DNA of 64,000 nucleotides from Streptomyces chumphonensis (GCF_014779715.1 NZ_JACXYU010000015.1:1-64000); one strand, 5' to 3'; shown: positions 20,313 through 29,722, counted from the first letter of the stretch. Numbers and translations are program-made. Notes: a model not told the origin generated them from the letters alone.

Positions 20313-21302
20313 ATGGCTGCCAAGAGTTCGGGCCAGCTGCCCGTCGCGAAGGCGATCAACGAGTCGCTGCGGGCCTCCCTGGAGGCCGACCCGAAGGTCC
20401 TCGTCATGGGTGAGGACGTGGGCAAGCTCGGCGGTGTCTTCCGCGTCACGGACGGGCTCCAGAAGGACTTCGGCGAGGACCGCGTGATCGACACGCCGCT
20501 GGCCGAGTCGGGCATCGTCGGCACCGCGATCGGCCTGGCCCTGCGCGGCTACCGGCCGGTGGTCGAGATCCAGTTCGACGGGTTCGTCTTCCCGGCGTAC
20601 GACCAGATCGTCACCCAGCTCGCCAAGATGCACGCCCGTGCGCTCGGCAAGGTGAAGATGCCGGTCGTCATCCGCATCCCCTACGGCGGCGGCATCGGCG
20701 CGGTGGAGCACCACAGCGAGTCGCCGGAGGCGCTGTTCGCGCACGTCGCGGGCCTCAAGTGCGTCTCCCCGTCGAACGCGAACGACGCGTACTGGATGAT
20801 GCGCCAGGCGATCGAGTCCGACGACCCGGTGATCTTCTTCGAGCCCAAGCGGCGCTACTGGGACAAGGGCGTCGTCGACACCTCGGCGATCCCGGCCCCC
20901 CTGCACGAGGCGCACGTGGCCCGTCCGGGCACGGACCTCACCCTGGCGGCCTACGGCCCGATGGTGAAGACCTGCCTGGAGGCCGCGGCGGCGGCCGAGG
21001 AGGAGGGCCGCTCGCTGGAGGTCGTCGACCTGCGCTCCATGTCGCCGATCGACTTCGACACCGTCCAGCGGTCGGTCGAGAAGACCGGCCGGCTGGTGGT
21101 GGTGCACGAGGCGCCGGTGTTCTACGGCTCCGGCGCGGAGATCGCCGCCCGGATCACCGAGCGGTGCTTCTACCACCTGGAGTCGCCGGTCCTGCGGGTG
21201 GGCGGCTTCCACGCGCCCTACCCGCCGGCCCGCCTGGAGGAGGAGTACCTGCCGGGCCTGGACCGGGTGCTCGACGCCGTCGACCGCTCCCTGGCGTACT
21301 GA
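20313..21302 (+). CDS. bkdB: BCKDH E1 beta subunit, copy 1
   Basis: A 329-residue E1 beta partner with the expected transketolase pyrimidine-binding and C-terminal domains. Family motifs: MGEDVGKLGGVFRVTDGL, DTPLAESGIVGTAIGLALRG, IPYGGGIGAVEHHSESPEA and EVVDLRSMSPID. With E1 alpha it forms the alpha2beta2 decarboxylase. It begins 1 nt after the bkdA stop and is followed 19 nt later by the E2 gene, all in one operon. Confidence 0.93.
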   Translation: MAAKSSGQLPVAKAINESLRASLEADPKVLVMGEDVGKLGGVFRVTDGLQKDFGEDRVIDTPLAESGIVGTAIGLALRGYRPVVEIQFDGFVFPAYDQIVTQLAKMHARALGKVKMPVVIRIPYGGGIGAVEHHSESPEALFAHVAGLKCVSPSNANDAYWMMRQAIESDDPVIFFEPKRRYWDKGVVDTSAIPAPLHEAHVARPGTDLTLAAYGPMVKTCLEAAAAAEEEGRSLEVVDLRSMSPIDFDTVQRSVEKTGRLVVVHEAPVFYGSGAEIAARITERCFYHLESPVLRVGGFHAPYPPARLEEEYLPGLDRVLDAVDRSLAY

Positions 21303-21321
21303 GCAGGGGCTGAGGAGAGTC

Positions 21322-22797
21322 GTGACGATGACTGCGAACGCGCAGCGCTTCCGCGAGTTCAAGATGCCCGACGTGGGCGAGGGCCTGACCGAGGCGGAGA
21401 TCCTGTCCTGGCACGTCAAGCCGGGTGACGCGGTGACCGACGGCCAGGTCGTGTGCGAGGTCGAGACGGCGAAGGCCGCCGTCGAGCTGCCCATCCCCTT
21501 CACCGGGACGGTCAGCGAGCTGCACTTCGGCGAGGGCACGACGGTGGACGTCGGGACGTCGATCATCACCGTCGACACCGACCCGTCGGCGGGCCCCGCC
21601 CAGGACGGCCCGGCGGCGCCCGCCGAGGAGGTCGCGCCCGCCGCGCCGAGCGCGCCGGCCGCCCCGGCCGAGCCCGCCGAGGAGGCACCGGAGGAGGGCA
21701 AGCGGCAGCCGGTGCTCGTCGGCTACGGGGTGTCGGCCTCGTCCACCAAGCGGCGACCGCGCAAGCAGGCGGCGGCCGTACCGGAGCAGGGCGCGGCCGA
21801 CGCGCTCCAGGCCGAGCTGAACGGCACCGTCCCCGGGGCGCCCGCCCCGGACGCGCCGACGGCCCCGGCCGCCACCCGTCCGCTGGCCAAGCCGCCGGTG
21901 CGCAAGCTGGCCAAGGACCTGGGCGTGGACCTGGCCCGCGTCACCCCGACGGGGCCCGAGGGCACCATCACCCGGGACGACGTGCACGCGGCGGCGGCAC
22001 CGCCGGCGCGGCCCGAGGCCCCGGCGGCCCCGGCCGCGCGGGCCGAGGCCGAGCCCGCTGCGGCGCCCGCCGTGGAGCCGCAGTCCATGGCCGCCATCCG
22101 GGAGCGCCGGGTGCCGGTCAAGGGCGTCCGCAAGGCGACGGCGGCGGCGATGGTCTCCAGCGCGTTCACCGCGCCGCACGTGACGGAGTTCGTCACGGTC
22201 GACGTCACCCGCACGATGCGGCTCGTCGAGGAGCTCAAGCAGGACCCGGACATGGCGGGGCTGCGGGTCAACCCGCTGCTGATCGTCGCCAAGGCCCTGC
22301 TGACGGCGATCCGCCGCCACCCGGACGTCAACGCGTCGTGGGACGAGGCGAACCAGGAGATCGTCTACAAGGACTACGTGAACCTGGGCATCGCCGCCGC
22401 CACCCCGCGCGGCCTGATCGTGCCGAACATCAAGGACGCGCAGGCCAAGACCCTGCCGGAGCTGTCGCGATCGCTCGGCGAGCTGGTCGCCACGGCACGT
22501 GAGGGCAAGACGTCCCCCGGCGACATGCAGGGCGGCACGGTGACGATCACCAACGTCGGCGTGTTCGGCGTCGACACCGGCACCCCGATCCTGAACCCCG
22601 GGGAGTCCGCGATCCTCGCCTTCGGCGCGGTCAAGCTCCAGCCGTGGGTCCACAAGGGGAAGGTGAAGCCGCGGCACGTCACCACGCTGGCCCTGTCCTT
22701 CGACCACCGGCTGGTCGACGGCGAGCTGGGCTCGCGCGTGCTGGCGGACGTGGCGGCCGTCCTGGAGCGCCCGAAGCGCCTGATCACCTGGGGCTGA
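21322..22797 (+). CDS. bkdC: BCKDH E2 dihydrolipoamide acyltransferase, copy 1
   Basis: A 491-residue E2 core enzyme that transfers the acyl group from lipoate to CoA. A single lipoyl domain (~10-85) carries K51 in VETAKAAVEL. A long Pro/Ala/Glu linker follows, then the E1/E3-binding peripheral domain (~190-225, VRKLAKDLGVDL) and the catalytic domain (~260-490) with the active-site HRLVDG near the end. GTG 21322 or ATG 21328 can start; GAGGAG lies before both. No E3 (lipoamide dehydrogenase) gene follows, so E3 must come from elsewhere in the genome. Ends at a strong terminator. Confidence 0.93.
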   Translation: MTMTANAQRFREFKMPDVGEGLTEAEILSWHVKPGDAVTDGQVVCEVETAKAAVELPIPFTGTVSELHFGEGTTVDVGTSIITVDTDPSAGPAQDGPAAPAEEVAPAAPSAPAAPAEPAEEAPEEGKRQPVLVGYGVSASSTKRRPRKQAAAVPEQGAADALQAELNGTVPGAPAPDAPTAPAATRPLAKPPVRKLAKDLGVDLARVTPTGPEGTITRDDVHAAAAPPARPEAPAAPAARAEAEPAAAPAVEPQSMAAIRERRVPVKGVRKATAAAMVSSAFTAPHVTEFVTVDVTRTMRLVEELKQDPDMAGLRVNPLLIVAKALLTAIRRHPDVNASWDEANQEIVYKDYVNLGIAAATPRGLIVPNIKDAQAKTLPELSRSLGELVATAREGKTSPGDMQGGTVTITNVGVFGVDTGTPILNPGESAILAFGAVKLQPWVHKGKVKPRHVTTLALSFDHRLVDGELGSRVLADVAAVLERPKRLITWG

Positions 22798-22814
22798 GCC
22801 CCGCGCACCACGTA

Positions 22815-22852
22815 CCGCAGCCCGTCCCCGGAACATCGGGGACGGGCTGCGG
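22815..22852 (+). terminator. Terminator of bkdABC copy 1
   Basis: A perfect 16-bp stem (22815-22830 with 22837-22852) and GAACAT loop, 18 nt after the E2 stop. The symmetric structure could also stop transcription from the convergent minus-strand gene at 22933. Confidence 0.9.
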
Positions 22853-22932
22853 GCGGTTTCGGGGCACGTACGGGCCCTGGGGTTCGGACGCTCCGGGGGC
22901 GCCCCCTCGGGGCGCCCCCGGAGTCAGGGGCC

Positions 22933-23478
22933 TCAGAGGTAGGGGCCGGAGCGTCCGGGGCCGCGCTCGGCGGCGTCCTCGGGCACGGTGCCGGGCGGCA
23001 GGGCGCGCCGCATCTGCTCCAGCTGCGCGCGGGCGGCCATCTGCTGCGCGAACAGGGCCGTCTGGATGCCGTGGAAGAGCCCTTCGAGCCATCCGACGAG
23101 CTGGGCCTGCGCGATGCGCAGTTCCGCGTCGCTGGGCACCACGTCGTCCGTGAAGGGGAGCGAGATGCGCTCCAGCTCCTCGATGAGCTCCGGCGCGAGC
23201 CCGTCCTCCAGCTCCTTGACGGAGCTGTGGTGGATCTCCTTCAGCCGGGCGCGGCTGGCCTCGTCGAGCGGGGCGGCCTTCACCTCTTCGAGAAGCTGCT
23301 TGATCATGCTGCCGATGCGCATGACCTTGGCGGGCTGCTCGACCATCTCCGTGATGGGTACCTCGCGCGACTCCTCGTCGCCCTCCCCGCCGCCGGGGGT
23401 GCTCAGCGCCATGCCGTCCGGGCCGACCACCAGGACGTGTGAACGGTCTTGCGGCTGTTCGTTCGTCGGCTGTGTCAT
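22933..23478 (-). CDS. bpa: Bacterial proteasome activator (Bpa/PafE family)
   Basis: A 181-residue helical protein of the DUF2587/Bpa family. In mycobacteria Bpa forms a dodecameric ring that opens the 20S proteasome gate and feeds unfolded proteins without ATP. Signature segments seen are EQPAKVMRIGSMIKQLLEEV, SVKELEDGLAPELIEELERI and AQLVGWLEGLFHGIQTALFA. The C-terminus ends in GPYL; the mycobacterial docking motif, as I recall it, is GQYL. ATG 23478 is used; another in-frame ATG lies 5 codons upstream. It is convergent with bkdABC copy 1. Confidence 0.9.
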   Translation of the reverse strand: MTQPTNEQPQDRSHVLVVGPDGMALSTPGGGEGDEESREVPITEMVEQPAKVMRIGSMIKQLLEEVKAAPLDEASRARLKEIHHSSVKELEDGLAPELIEELERISLPFTDDVVPSDAELRIAQAQLVGWLEGLFHGIQTALFAQQMAARAQLEQMRRALPPGTVPEDAAERGPGRSGPYL

Positions 23479-23517
23479 GGGTCCATTCTGCACGGCGCCC
23501 GCGGGCTTCCGGGGGCG

Positions 23518-24114
23518 CTACCGCCGACGCAGCCGCAGGCCCAGGAAGGCCAGGCCGAGGCCCACCGAGGCCATGCCGGCGCCGAGGGAGAGGACGGGCA
23601 GGACGGGTCCGCCGACGGGCGGGGCGGCGGCCTGCCGGACGGCGGCGGCGCCGTCGGCGGATTCGGCCTCCTCCGCGTAGTCGGCGTAGAGGTCGTAGGT
23701 GCCGAAGGTCTCGGCGGGCCGCTCCGGCAGCGGCACCCAGGGATGGGCGGGGGCCCGGGACACCGTCCGGGGCACCGGGCTCCGGTCGGCCACGGGCTCC
23801 TCCGCGGGCGCGGGTGGGGAGGGCTCGGATGCGCTCGGCGACGGGCTGCCGGGATCGGCGGAGGGGGAGCCGGACGGCGTGGCGGTGGGTTCGGTGGGCG
23901 CCGTCGGCGCGGGCGACACGAATCCGGGTGGGCGGGGGCCGTCGGGGCCCACACCCGGTTCGGGGGAGAACCGGTAGCCGTCCTCCTCCGGGAGGACCCA
24001 GCCCGGGGGCCGACTCGGCTCCGACTCCTGCCCGGGGCCCGGACTCTCGGCGAGGGCGGGGACGGGGAGCAGTACGGCGGCCCCGACCAGCAGGCCCACG
24101 GCGTGCGCTTTCAC
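23518..24114 (-). CDS. Secreted, C-terminally membrane-anchored Pro/Ser-rich protein
   Basis: A 198-residue protein I cannot assign. It has a signal peptide (~1-25, ending in ALAES), a Pro/Ser/Glu-rich middle (~25-120), an acidic Tyr-containing patch (FGTYDLYADYAEEAESADGA), and a C-terminal hydrophobic helix followed by RLRRR that would keep the tail in the membrane. There is no LPxTG motif, so it is not a normal sortase substrate. GTG 24114 is preceded by GAGGGGAG 7 nt upstream. It lies 39 nt from the Bpa start on the same strand. Confidence 0.7.
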   Translation of the reverse strand: MKAHAVGLLVGAAVLLPVPALAESPGPGQESEPSRPPGWVLPEEDGYRFSPEPGVGPDGPRPPGFVSPAPTAPTEPTATPSGSPSADPGSPSPSASEPSPPAPAEEPVADRSPVPRTVSRAPAHPWVPLPERPAETFGTYDLYADYAEEAESADGAAAVRQAAAPPVGGPVLPVLSLGAGMASVGLGLAFLGLRLRRR

Positions 24115-24402
24115 TGCGTGACTCCCCTCTCGCCCCGTGCGGCCCCCAAGCCCCGTGCGGCCCATGCGGCCCTCTCGGCTCGGTGAGCGCGTCCATCACA
24201 CTGACCGGTGACCAGCGTCACACGTCGGCTCATGTCCGGCACCTTGGGCGGGAACCTCCACGCTCAGTGACGACCATGTGACGCGAAGCCGCTCCCCGAC
24301 GGCGTGCGTTCCCGTCGCTCCAAGGGCGTGTGCCCCGGCGCACGCACCCACATGCGCGCCCCTTTCGGCCCGCGAACCACCTCGGGCACCACCGGCTCCC
24401 CC

Positions 24403-25380
24403 TCACCTCACCAGCACGACCTTCCCGACGTGCGCGCCGCCCTCCAGCACCCGGTGGCCCTCGGCGGCGTCCGCCAACGGCACGGTGCGGTCCACGACGG
24501 GCCGCACCCGGCCGCTGCCGATGAGCGGCCACACGTGCTCGCGGACGGCCGCGACGATCGTCGCCTTCTCCGCGACGGGACGGCCGCGCAGACTCGTCGC
24601 CGCGATCGCCCCGCGCTTGGCGAGGAGCGCGCCCAGGTTCAGCTCGCCCTTGACCCCGCCCTGCAGCCCGATGACCACGATGCGCCCGCTGACGGCGAGC
24701 GCCGCCACGTTCGGCTTCAGGTACTTGGCGCCCATGATGTCGAGGATGACGTCGGCGCCGTGGCCGTCCGTCGCCGCCTTCACCTCTTCGGTGAAGTCCT
24801 GCTCCCGGTAGTTGACGAGGATATCGGCACCCAGTTCGGCGCAGCGAGCCAGTTTCTCCTTCGTCCCCGCGGTCACGGCGACCTTCGCGCCGACCGCCTT
24901 GGCGAGCTGGACGGCCATGGTGCCGATGCCGCTGGCCCCGCCGTGCACCAGGAAGACCTCGCCCGGCCGCAGGTTGCCCACCATGAAGACGTTGGACCAC
25001 ACGGTGGCGGTCACCTCCGGCAGCGCCGCCGCCGTCACGAGGTCGACGCCCTCGGGCACCGGCAGCACCTGTCCCGCGGGTACCGCGACGCGTTCGGCGT
25101 ACCCGCCGCCGCTGAGCAGGGCGCACACCTCGTCGCCCACGGCCCAGCCCGCGACACCCGGCCCGACGGCGGCGATCCGCCCGGAACACTCCAGACCGGG
25201 GTAGGGTGACGCTCCCTCAGGCGGCGGGTAGAGACCCTGACGCTGCAACAGGTCGGCGCGGTTGACGGCCGCGGCGGCCACGTCGATCAGCACCTCCCCG
25301 TCGCCCGCTTCGGGATCGGGCACCTCGGCCCACACCAGCGCCTCGGGACCACCGGGTTCGGGAATCGTGATCGCACGCAT
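24403..25380 (-). CDS. NAD(P)H-quinone oxidoreductase (QOR/PIG3 type)
   Basis: A 325-residue zinc-free medium-chain dehydrogenase of the quinone oxidoreductase/TP53I3 group. It reduces quinones or reactive carbonyls using NADPH. Visible features: NRADLLQRQGLYPPPEGAS in the GroES-like domain, and the Rossmann motif FLVHGGASGIGTMAVQLAKA. No structural or catalytic zinc cysteines are present. ATG 25380 starts the conserved MRAITIPEPGG; the frame is open further upstream but without family match. The 288-bp gap before the next minus-strand gene (24115-24402) holds only a short direct repeat (CCCCGTGCGGCCC). Confidence 0.9.
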   Translation of the reverse strand: MRAITIPEPGGPEALVWAEVPDPEAGDGEVLIDVAAAAVNRADLLQRQGLYPPPEGASPYPGLECSGRIAAVGPGVAGWAVGDEVCALLSGGGYAERVAVPAGQVLPVPEGVDLVTAAALPEVTATVWSNVFMVGNLRPGEVFLVHGGASGIGTMAVQLAKAVGAKVAVTAGTKEKLARCAELGADILVNYREQDFTEEVKAATDGHGADVILDIMGAKYLKPNVAALAVSGRIVVIGLQGGVKGELNLGALLAKRGAIAATSLRGRPVAEKATIVAAVREHVWPLIGSGRVRPVVDRTVPLADAAEGHRVLEGGAHVGKVVLVR

Positions 25381-25516
25381 GGGCACGACGCTACCGTCTG
25401 CGCCCGGCGGCCCGGTGATCGCGACGTGTCGGGTCGCTGACGGACTCGTGGTCACCCGGACGCCGCCCGCGACGCCGGGCGGGGAGCACGCGACCCCACG
25501 CGGCATGATGGCGCAT

Positions 25517-26119
25517 ATGAGCGAAGAACCGACGCGGCGCATCGGCATCCTGCTGTTCCCCGAGGTGGAGGAACTCGACGCCTTCGGACCGTGGGAGGTG
25601 CTGTCCCACTGGACGCGGATCTATCCGCAGGACGGCTGGGAGGTGTTCACCTTCTCGGCGGAGGGTGGCGCGGTGACCTGTGCCAAGGGCCTGACGGTCC
25701 AGGCGCACCGCGGTGCGGCCGAGGCGCCCCCGCTCGACGTGCTGCTGTACCCCGGGGGCGACGGCACGCGGACGATGCTCAAGGACGAGGCGCACCTGGC
25801 GTGGCTCCGGGAACAGCGCGCGAACGTGCCGCTGCTGGCGAGCGTGTGCACGGGCGCCCTGGTCTACGCGGCGGCGGGACTGCTGGCGGGGCGGCCGGCG
25901 ACGACGTACTGGCAGGCCCTGCCGGAGCTGGCGGCGCTGGACGCGACGGTCGAGCTGCGGCCCGACGAGCGCTTCGTCGACGACGGCGACCTCGTCACCT
26001 CATCGGGGGTGTCCGCCGGGATCGACATGGCCCTGCACCTCGTGGCGCGGCTGGCCTCCCCGGAGCGGGCGCGCGAGGTGCGCAGGGGCATCCAGTACGA
26101 CCCCGAGCCGCCGGTGTGA
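25517..26119 (+). CDS. DJ-1/PfpI family protein
   Basis: A 200-residue DJ-1/ThiJ/PfpI superfamily protein. The nucleophile elbow is clear (LASVCTGALVYAAAGLL, with Cys and its following Thr-Gly), and the conserved Glu/Asp of the first helix is in FPEVEELDAFGPWEV. This sub-group includes isonitrile hydratase-like enzymes and glyoxalase/chaperone relatives; which activity applies cannot be read from sequence. ATG 25517 is preferred, with two more ATGs just upstream in the same reading region. It is divergent from the quinone oxidoreductase gene. Confidence 0.83.
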   Translation: MSEEPTRRIGILLFPEVEELDAFGPWEVLSHWTRIYPQDGWEVFTFSAEGGAVTCAKGLTVQAHRGAAEAPPLDVLLYPGGDGTRTMLKDEAHLAWLREQRANVPLLASVCTGALVYAAAGLLAGRPATTYWQALPELAALDATVELRPDERFVDDGDLVTSSGVSAGIDMALHLVARLASPERAREVRRGIQYDPEPPV

Positions 26120-26136
26120 CGCGGGGCTGACGGCGG

Positions 26137-27318
26137 TCACTGCCCCAGGTCGTCGCGGGGGGACTGCCAGTCCCGCTTGGCGGCGGGCTGCATCTTCGGC
26201 GGGTTGCGCAGCTCGCCGGTGTCGTCCTCGTCGCCCTTGCGCAGCTTCTGCACCGGCTGCTCCTCGTGCGAGCGGCGGATCACGACGACGCGGTCCTGCT
26301 GCTGGAGCGCGGCGGCGGCCGGCTCGTCGAAGTGCAGCAGCCGGTGGCCCCTTATGACGGCCAGGACGAGGTCGGGGCACTCCCGCGGCGAGCGTCCGAC
26401 CTCGGCCTTGGTGACGGGGCGTTCGGCCAGCGTCATCCCGATGCCGGTCTGGATGAGGTCCTCCATGACCTGGCCCGCGCTCGGGCTGATGAGGGACAGG
26501 CCCAGCAGCCGTCCGGCCGCGCCGGAGCTGGTGACGACGGAGTCCGCGCCGGACTGCTTGAGCAGCGGCACGTTCTCCTCCTCCCGCACGGAGGCGACGA
26601 TGTTGAGCTTCCGGTTGATCTGCCGCGCGGTGAGCGTCACGAGGACGGCGGTGTCGTCGCGCTGGGTGGCGATGACGACCTGCCGGGCCCGGTCGATGCG
26701 CGCCCGCTCCAGGACGCTGGAACGGGTGGCGTCGCCGACGACTCCGGCGAACCCGTCGGCGTTGGCCGCGTCGATGACCTTCGCGCTCGGGTCCACGACG
26801 ACGATCTGCTCCTTCGTCGCACCGGCCGCGAGCAGCGTCTCGGCCGCCGAGCGGCCCTTCGTCCCGAAGCCGACGATGACCGTGTGGTCGCGCACGGTGG
26901 ACCTCCAGTGGGACAGCCGCCACTGCTGGCGGGTGCGCTCGGTCAGCACCTCCAGCGAGGTGCCGACGAGAATGATCAGGAAGGCGACACGCAGCGGTGT
27001 GATGACGAAGGTCGTCAGCATCCGCGCGGTCTCGGACGTGGGGTAGATGTCGCCGTAGCCGGTCGTGGAGAGCGACACGGTGACGTAGTACACCGAGTCC
27101 AGCAGGGTGACGCCGCCGCCCGCGTTGTCCGCGTAGCCGTCCCGGTCGAGGTAGACGACGGCGACCGCGATCAGCAGCACGACGTGCGCCATGAGCAGTC
27201 GCTTGGCCACCTGGATCAGCGGACCGGTGAGCTGCCGGGGGAGCTGCACCCGGAAGGTGTACTCGTCCGCGTAGGCGATCCGTTTCCGGCGCGCCGTGAG
27301 CGGGTTCTCGAACTTCAT
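26137..27318 (-). CDS. Potassium channel with RCK/TrkA-N domain
   Basis: A 393-residue two-transmembrane K+ channel. TM1 is ~40-57, the pore filter is T86-GYGD (VSLSTTGYGDIYPTS), and TM2 is ~98-123. The cytosolic RCK-N/Rossmann part starts at ~143 (HTVIVGFGTKGRSAAETLL) and an RCK-C-like part ends near 350, followed by a charged tail. The channel would be gated by a nucleotide or ion bound to the RCK ring. It starts 14 nt after the moeA stop, so it is the last gene of the molybdenum-cofactor operon; the functional link is not obvious. Confidence 0.92.
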   Translation of the reverse strand: MKFENPLTARRKRIAYADEYTFRVQLPRQLTGPLIQVAKRLLMAHVVLLIAVAVVYLDRDGYADNAGGGVTLLDSVYYVTVSLSTTGYGDIYPTSETARMLTTFVITPLRVAFLIILVGTSLEVLTERTRQQWRLSHWRSTVRDHTVIVGFGTKGRSAAETLLAAGATKEQIVVVDPSAKVIDAANADGFAGVVGDATRSSVLERARIDRARQVVIATQRDDTAVLVTLTARQINRKLNIVASVREEENVPLLKQSGADSVVTSSGAAGRLLGLSLISPSAGQVMEDLIQTGIGMTLAERPVTKAEVGRSPRECPDLVLAVIRGHRLLHFDEPAAAALQQQDRVVVIRRSHEEQPVQKLRKGDEDDTGELRNPPKMQPAAKRDWQSPRDDLGQ

Positions 27319-27332
27319 GGAGGGGTCACCGG

Positions 27333-28652
27333 TCAGTTCCGGGGCAGGCCGAGCAGATGGACGGGGGCGCCCGCCCCGGCGCCGCCGGGCGGGATGACCG
27401 CCAGGGCCGTGGCCGAGGCGATCCCCCGGAGCATAGCGGGGCCGTGGAAACGCAGGGGTGTCGCGGTACCGCGCCGGTGGGAGACGGGCACGAGCCGGGT
27501 GTCCTCGGGGTGGCCCTGCACCCGTTCGGCGAGCCGCGCCGGGCCGGGGCCCGCCTCCGGGTCGCGGTCGGCGAGCGTGCGCAGCAGCGGGTCGGCGAGC
27601 GTCAGCAGCGCCGAGACGGCGGCCAGCGGGTTGCCGGGCAGCCCCACGACGTGCCGCCCGTCGGGGAGCGCCGCGAGCAGCATGGGATGACCGGGGCGCA
27701 CGGCGACGCCGTCGACGACGAACGTCGCGCCGAGCTCCCGCAGCGCGGGCCGCAGGTGGTCCACGGGCCCGGCGGCCGTCGACCCGGTCGTCACGAGCAC
27801 CTCGGCGTCGCCGCCGGTGAGCGCGTCCCGCAGCGCCGAGGCGCTGTCGCCCAGGTGCCGGGTGGCGACGACGTCCGCGCCCAGCTCGGCCAGCCAGGGG
27901 GCGACGAGGGGGCCGAGCGCGTCGCGGACCCGGCCGCCGGCGGGGACGCCCTCGGTCAGCAGCTCGTCGCCGAGGACGAGGACCTCGGCGCGCGGGCGGC
28001 GGGTCACGGTCAGCCGGTCGTACCCGGCGGCGGCGGCGAGCCCCAGCACGGCCGGGGTGACGAGGGCCCCGGCGGGCAGCAGCAGGTCGCCCATGCGGCA
28101 CTCCTGGCCGCGCGGGCGGATGTCGCCGCCGTGCGGCGGGGTGGCGGGCGCGGTCAGCCGACCGCCGCCCGCGAAACCGTGCTCGCCGCGCAGGACGGCG
28201 GTGGCGCCGTCGGGGACGCGGGCGCCCGTCGCGATGGCCACCGCGTGCCCGTCGGGCAGCCGCTCGGGGGTGTCACCGGCGAGGACGCCGGGCCCGGAGT
28301 CGTCCAGCGCCCACGGTCCGGGGCCGGCGACGGCCCAGCCGTCCATGGCGGAGGTGTCGAAGGCGGGCAGATCGGTGAGGGCGGGCAGGGGCTCGGCCAG
28401 CACGTGGCCCAGCGCCCCGGGCAGCGGCAGCTCGGCCGGCTCGCCGGGGCGGGCGGCGTACCGGGCCGCCGTCCGGGCCTCCGCCCAGCCGACGGCGGCG
28501 GGCCGGCCGGTCTCGCGCGAGGCGCCCGGCGGGCCGCCGCCGGGGGCGGGGCCGAGCGCGGCGTCGAGCCCGGCCGTGCCGTTGGCGAGGGCGAGGGCGT
28601 CGTCGAAGTCGTCATCCATCGCGGGCGTCCGGGGGTGGGAAGGAGGGGTCAT
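27333..28652 (-). CDS. moeA: Molybdopterin molybdenumtransferase MoeA-like
   Basis: A 439-residue MoeA-family enzyme, which inserts molybdate into adenylylated molybdopterin. Family features: FDTSAMDGWAVA near the N-terminus, LVLGDELL and the MoCF_biosynth loop VTTGSTAAGPVDHLRPAL, and the C-terminal GLPGNPLAAVSALLTL. The sequence is divergent in the linker and has a ~50-residue Gly/Pro-rich head. ATG 28652 has GAGG 5 nt upstream. The gene lies 22 nt after the MobA-like gene, so both cofactor steps are in one operon. Confidence 0.88.
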   Translation of the reverse strand: MTPPSHPRTPAMDDDFDDALALANGTAGLDAALGPAPGGGPPGASRETGRPAAVGWAEARTAARYAARPGEPAELPLPGALGHVLAEPLPALTDLPAFDTSAMDGWAVAGPGPWALDDSGPGVLAGDTPERLPDGHAVAIATGARVPDGATAVLRGEHGFAGGGRLTAPATPPHGGDIRPRGQECRMGDLLLPAGALVTPAVLGLAAAAGYDRLTVTRRPRAEVLVLGDELLTEGVPAGGRVRDALGPLVAPWLAELGADVVATRHLGDSASALRDALTGGDAEVLVTTGSTAAGPVDHLRPALRELGATFVVDGVAVRPGHPMLLAALPDGRHVVGLPGNPLAAVSALLTLADPLLRTLADRDPEAGPGPARLAERVQGHPEDTRLVPVSHRRGTATPLRFHGPAMLRGIASATALAVIPPGGAGAGAPVHLLGLPRN

Positions 28653-28674
28653 GGGGGCCTCGCGCTCTGAGCCG

Positions 28675-29547
28675 TCAGCCGGCGGGGGGTGGGGTGCCCG
28701 GGGAGGTGCCCGGACCGCCCGGCGCCTCCTCGTTCCAGCGGTCGGCCAGGGCCGCCGCCTTGCGGACGGCGACGGCGACGTCCTCCGGCGAGCCGCCCCG
28801 GCGGGCCGCGGCGTAGCCCACGAGGAACGTCGTCAGGGGCGCCGCCGGGCGGGCGACGCCGTGGGCGGCGTCCCGGGCGAGGTCGAGGACGGCGGTGATG
28901 TCGACGTCGAGTTCGAGGCCGAGCTCCGCCTTGACTGCGGTGGTCCATTCATCCAGCACACGCCCATGCTCCCTGATGCGGGCGCGGGCGGCGGCGATGT
29001 CCTCCCAGGTGTCGCAGTCGGCGCCGGTGTCCGCCGCGACCCGGCGCACCGCGAGTTCGGCGGTGAGGAGCTTCAGGGGCAGGTGGTCCAGCCGGCCGTG
29101 CTCGGTGGCCAGCAGCGCCAGCTCGCGGCGCAGCGGCTCGGCCCGGTGGACCGCCAGGAGGGGCTGGTCGCGGCCGTCCGCGGTGGCCAGCGCGCACTCC
29201 GCGGCCGGGTCGTCGGCCAGCGCGGCGCGCAGCAGCCGGACGGTGTCCGGGGCGAGGAAGGGCAGGTCGGCGGAGAGCACCAGCACGGTCCGGGCGGTGA
29301 CGTGCCGCAGTCCGGCGTCGAGCGCCGCGAGCGGGCCGCCGCCCGGGCGGGTCTCGCGCGTCCACGTCACCGGCCGGACGGTGGGCCTGCGCGGGCCGAC
29401 GACGACGGTGCGGGCGGCGTCCGGGCAGGCGGCCAGGGTGCGGTCGAGGAGGGTGCGTCCGCCGACGGTGACGGCGGGTTTGTCCGCGCCCCCCAGGCGC
29501 CGCGCGCCCCCACCGGCCAGCACGACCACGTCGTATGCAGCTACCAC
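28675..29547 (-). CDS. MobA-like nucleotidyltransferase fused to DUF6457-like domain
   Basis: A 290-residue two-part protein. The N-terminal half (~1-190) is an NTP-transferase of the MobA type: LAGGGARRLGGADKPAV is the nucleotide-binding loop and LVLSADLPFLAPDTV the metal-binding strand. MobA attaches GMP to the molybdenum cofactor. The C-terminal helical domain (~200-280, LDEWTTAVKAELGLELDVD) is the small DUF6457-type domain often found alone or fused in actinobacteria. GTG 29547 starts right before the beta-1 strand. First gene of the operon with moeA and the K+ channel. Confidence 0.85.
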   Translation of the reverse strand: MVAAYDVVVLAGGGARRLGGADKPAVTVGGRTLLDRTLAACPDAARTVVVGPRRPTVRPVTWTRETRPGGGPLAALDAGLRHVTARTVLVLSADLPFLAPDTVRLLRAALADDPAAECALATADGRDQPLLAVHRAEPLRRELALLATEHGRLDHLPLKLLTAELAVRRVAADTGADCDTWEDIAAARARIREHGRVLDEWTTAVKAELGLELDVDITAVLDLARDAAHGVARPAAPLTTFLVGYAAARRGGSPEDVAVAVRKAAALADRWNEEAPGGPGTSPGTPPPAG

Positions 29548-29722
29548 GCCGAGAAGCGTACGGGGGCGCCGGACCCCCGGCGGGCCCGGCTATCCTGCGA
29601 CGGGCGGGAAACCGCGATCACCGTGCGCCGGGCGTGCACTCGGGCGTGCGCGGGGCGCGGGCGAACGGGCTCGGAGCGACCGCGCACGGCACACACCGGC
29701 TCGGTACGACGACGAGGGCTCG

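Noticed and set aside
24134..24165. Direct repeat CCCCGTGCGGCCC
   Set aside because: Two short GC-rich copies with no symmetry or nearby mobile gene; likely chance in this base composition.
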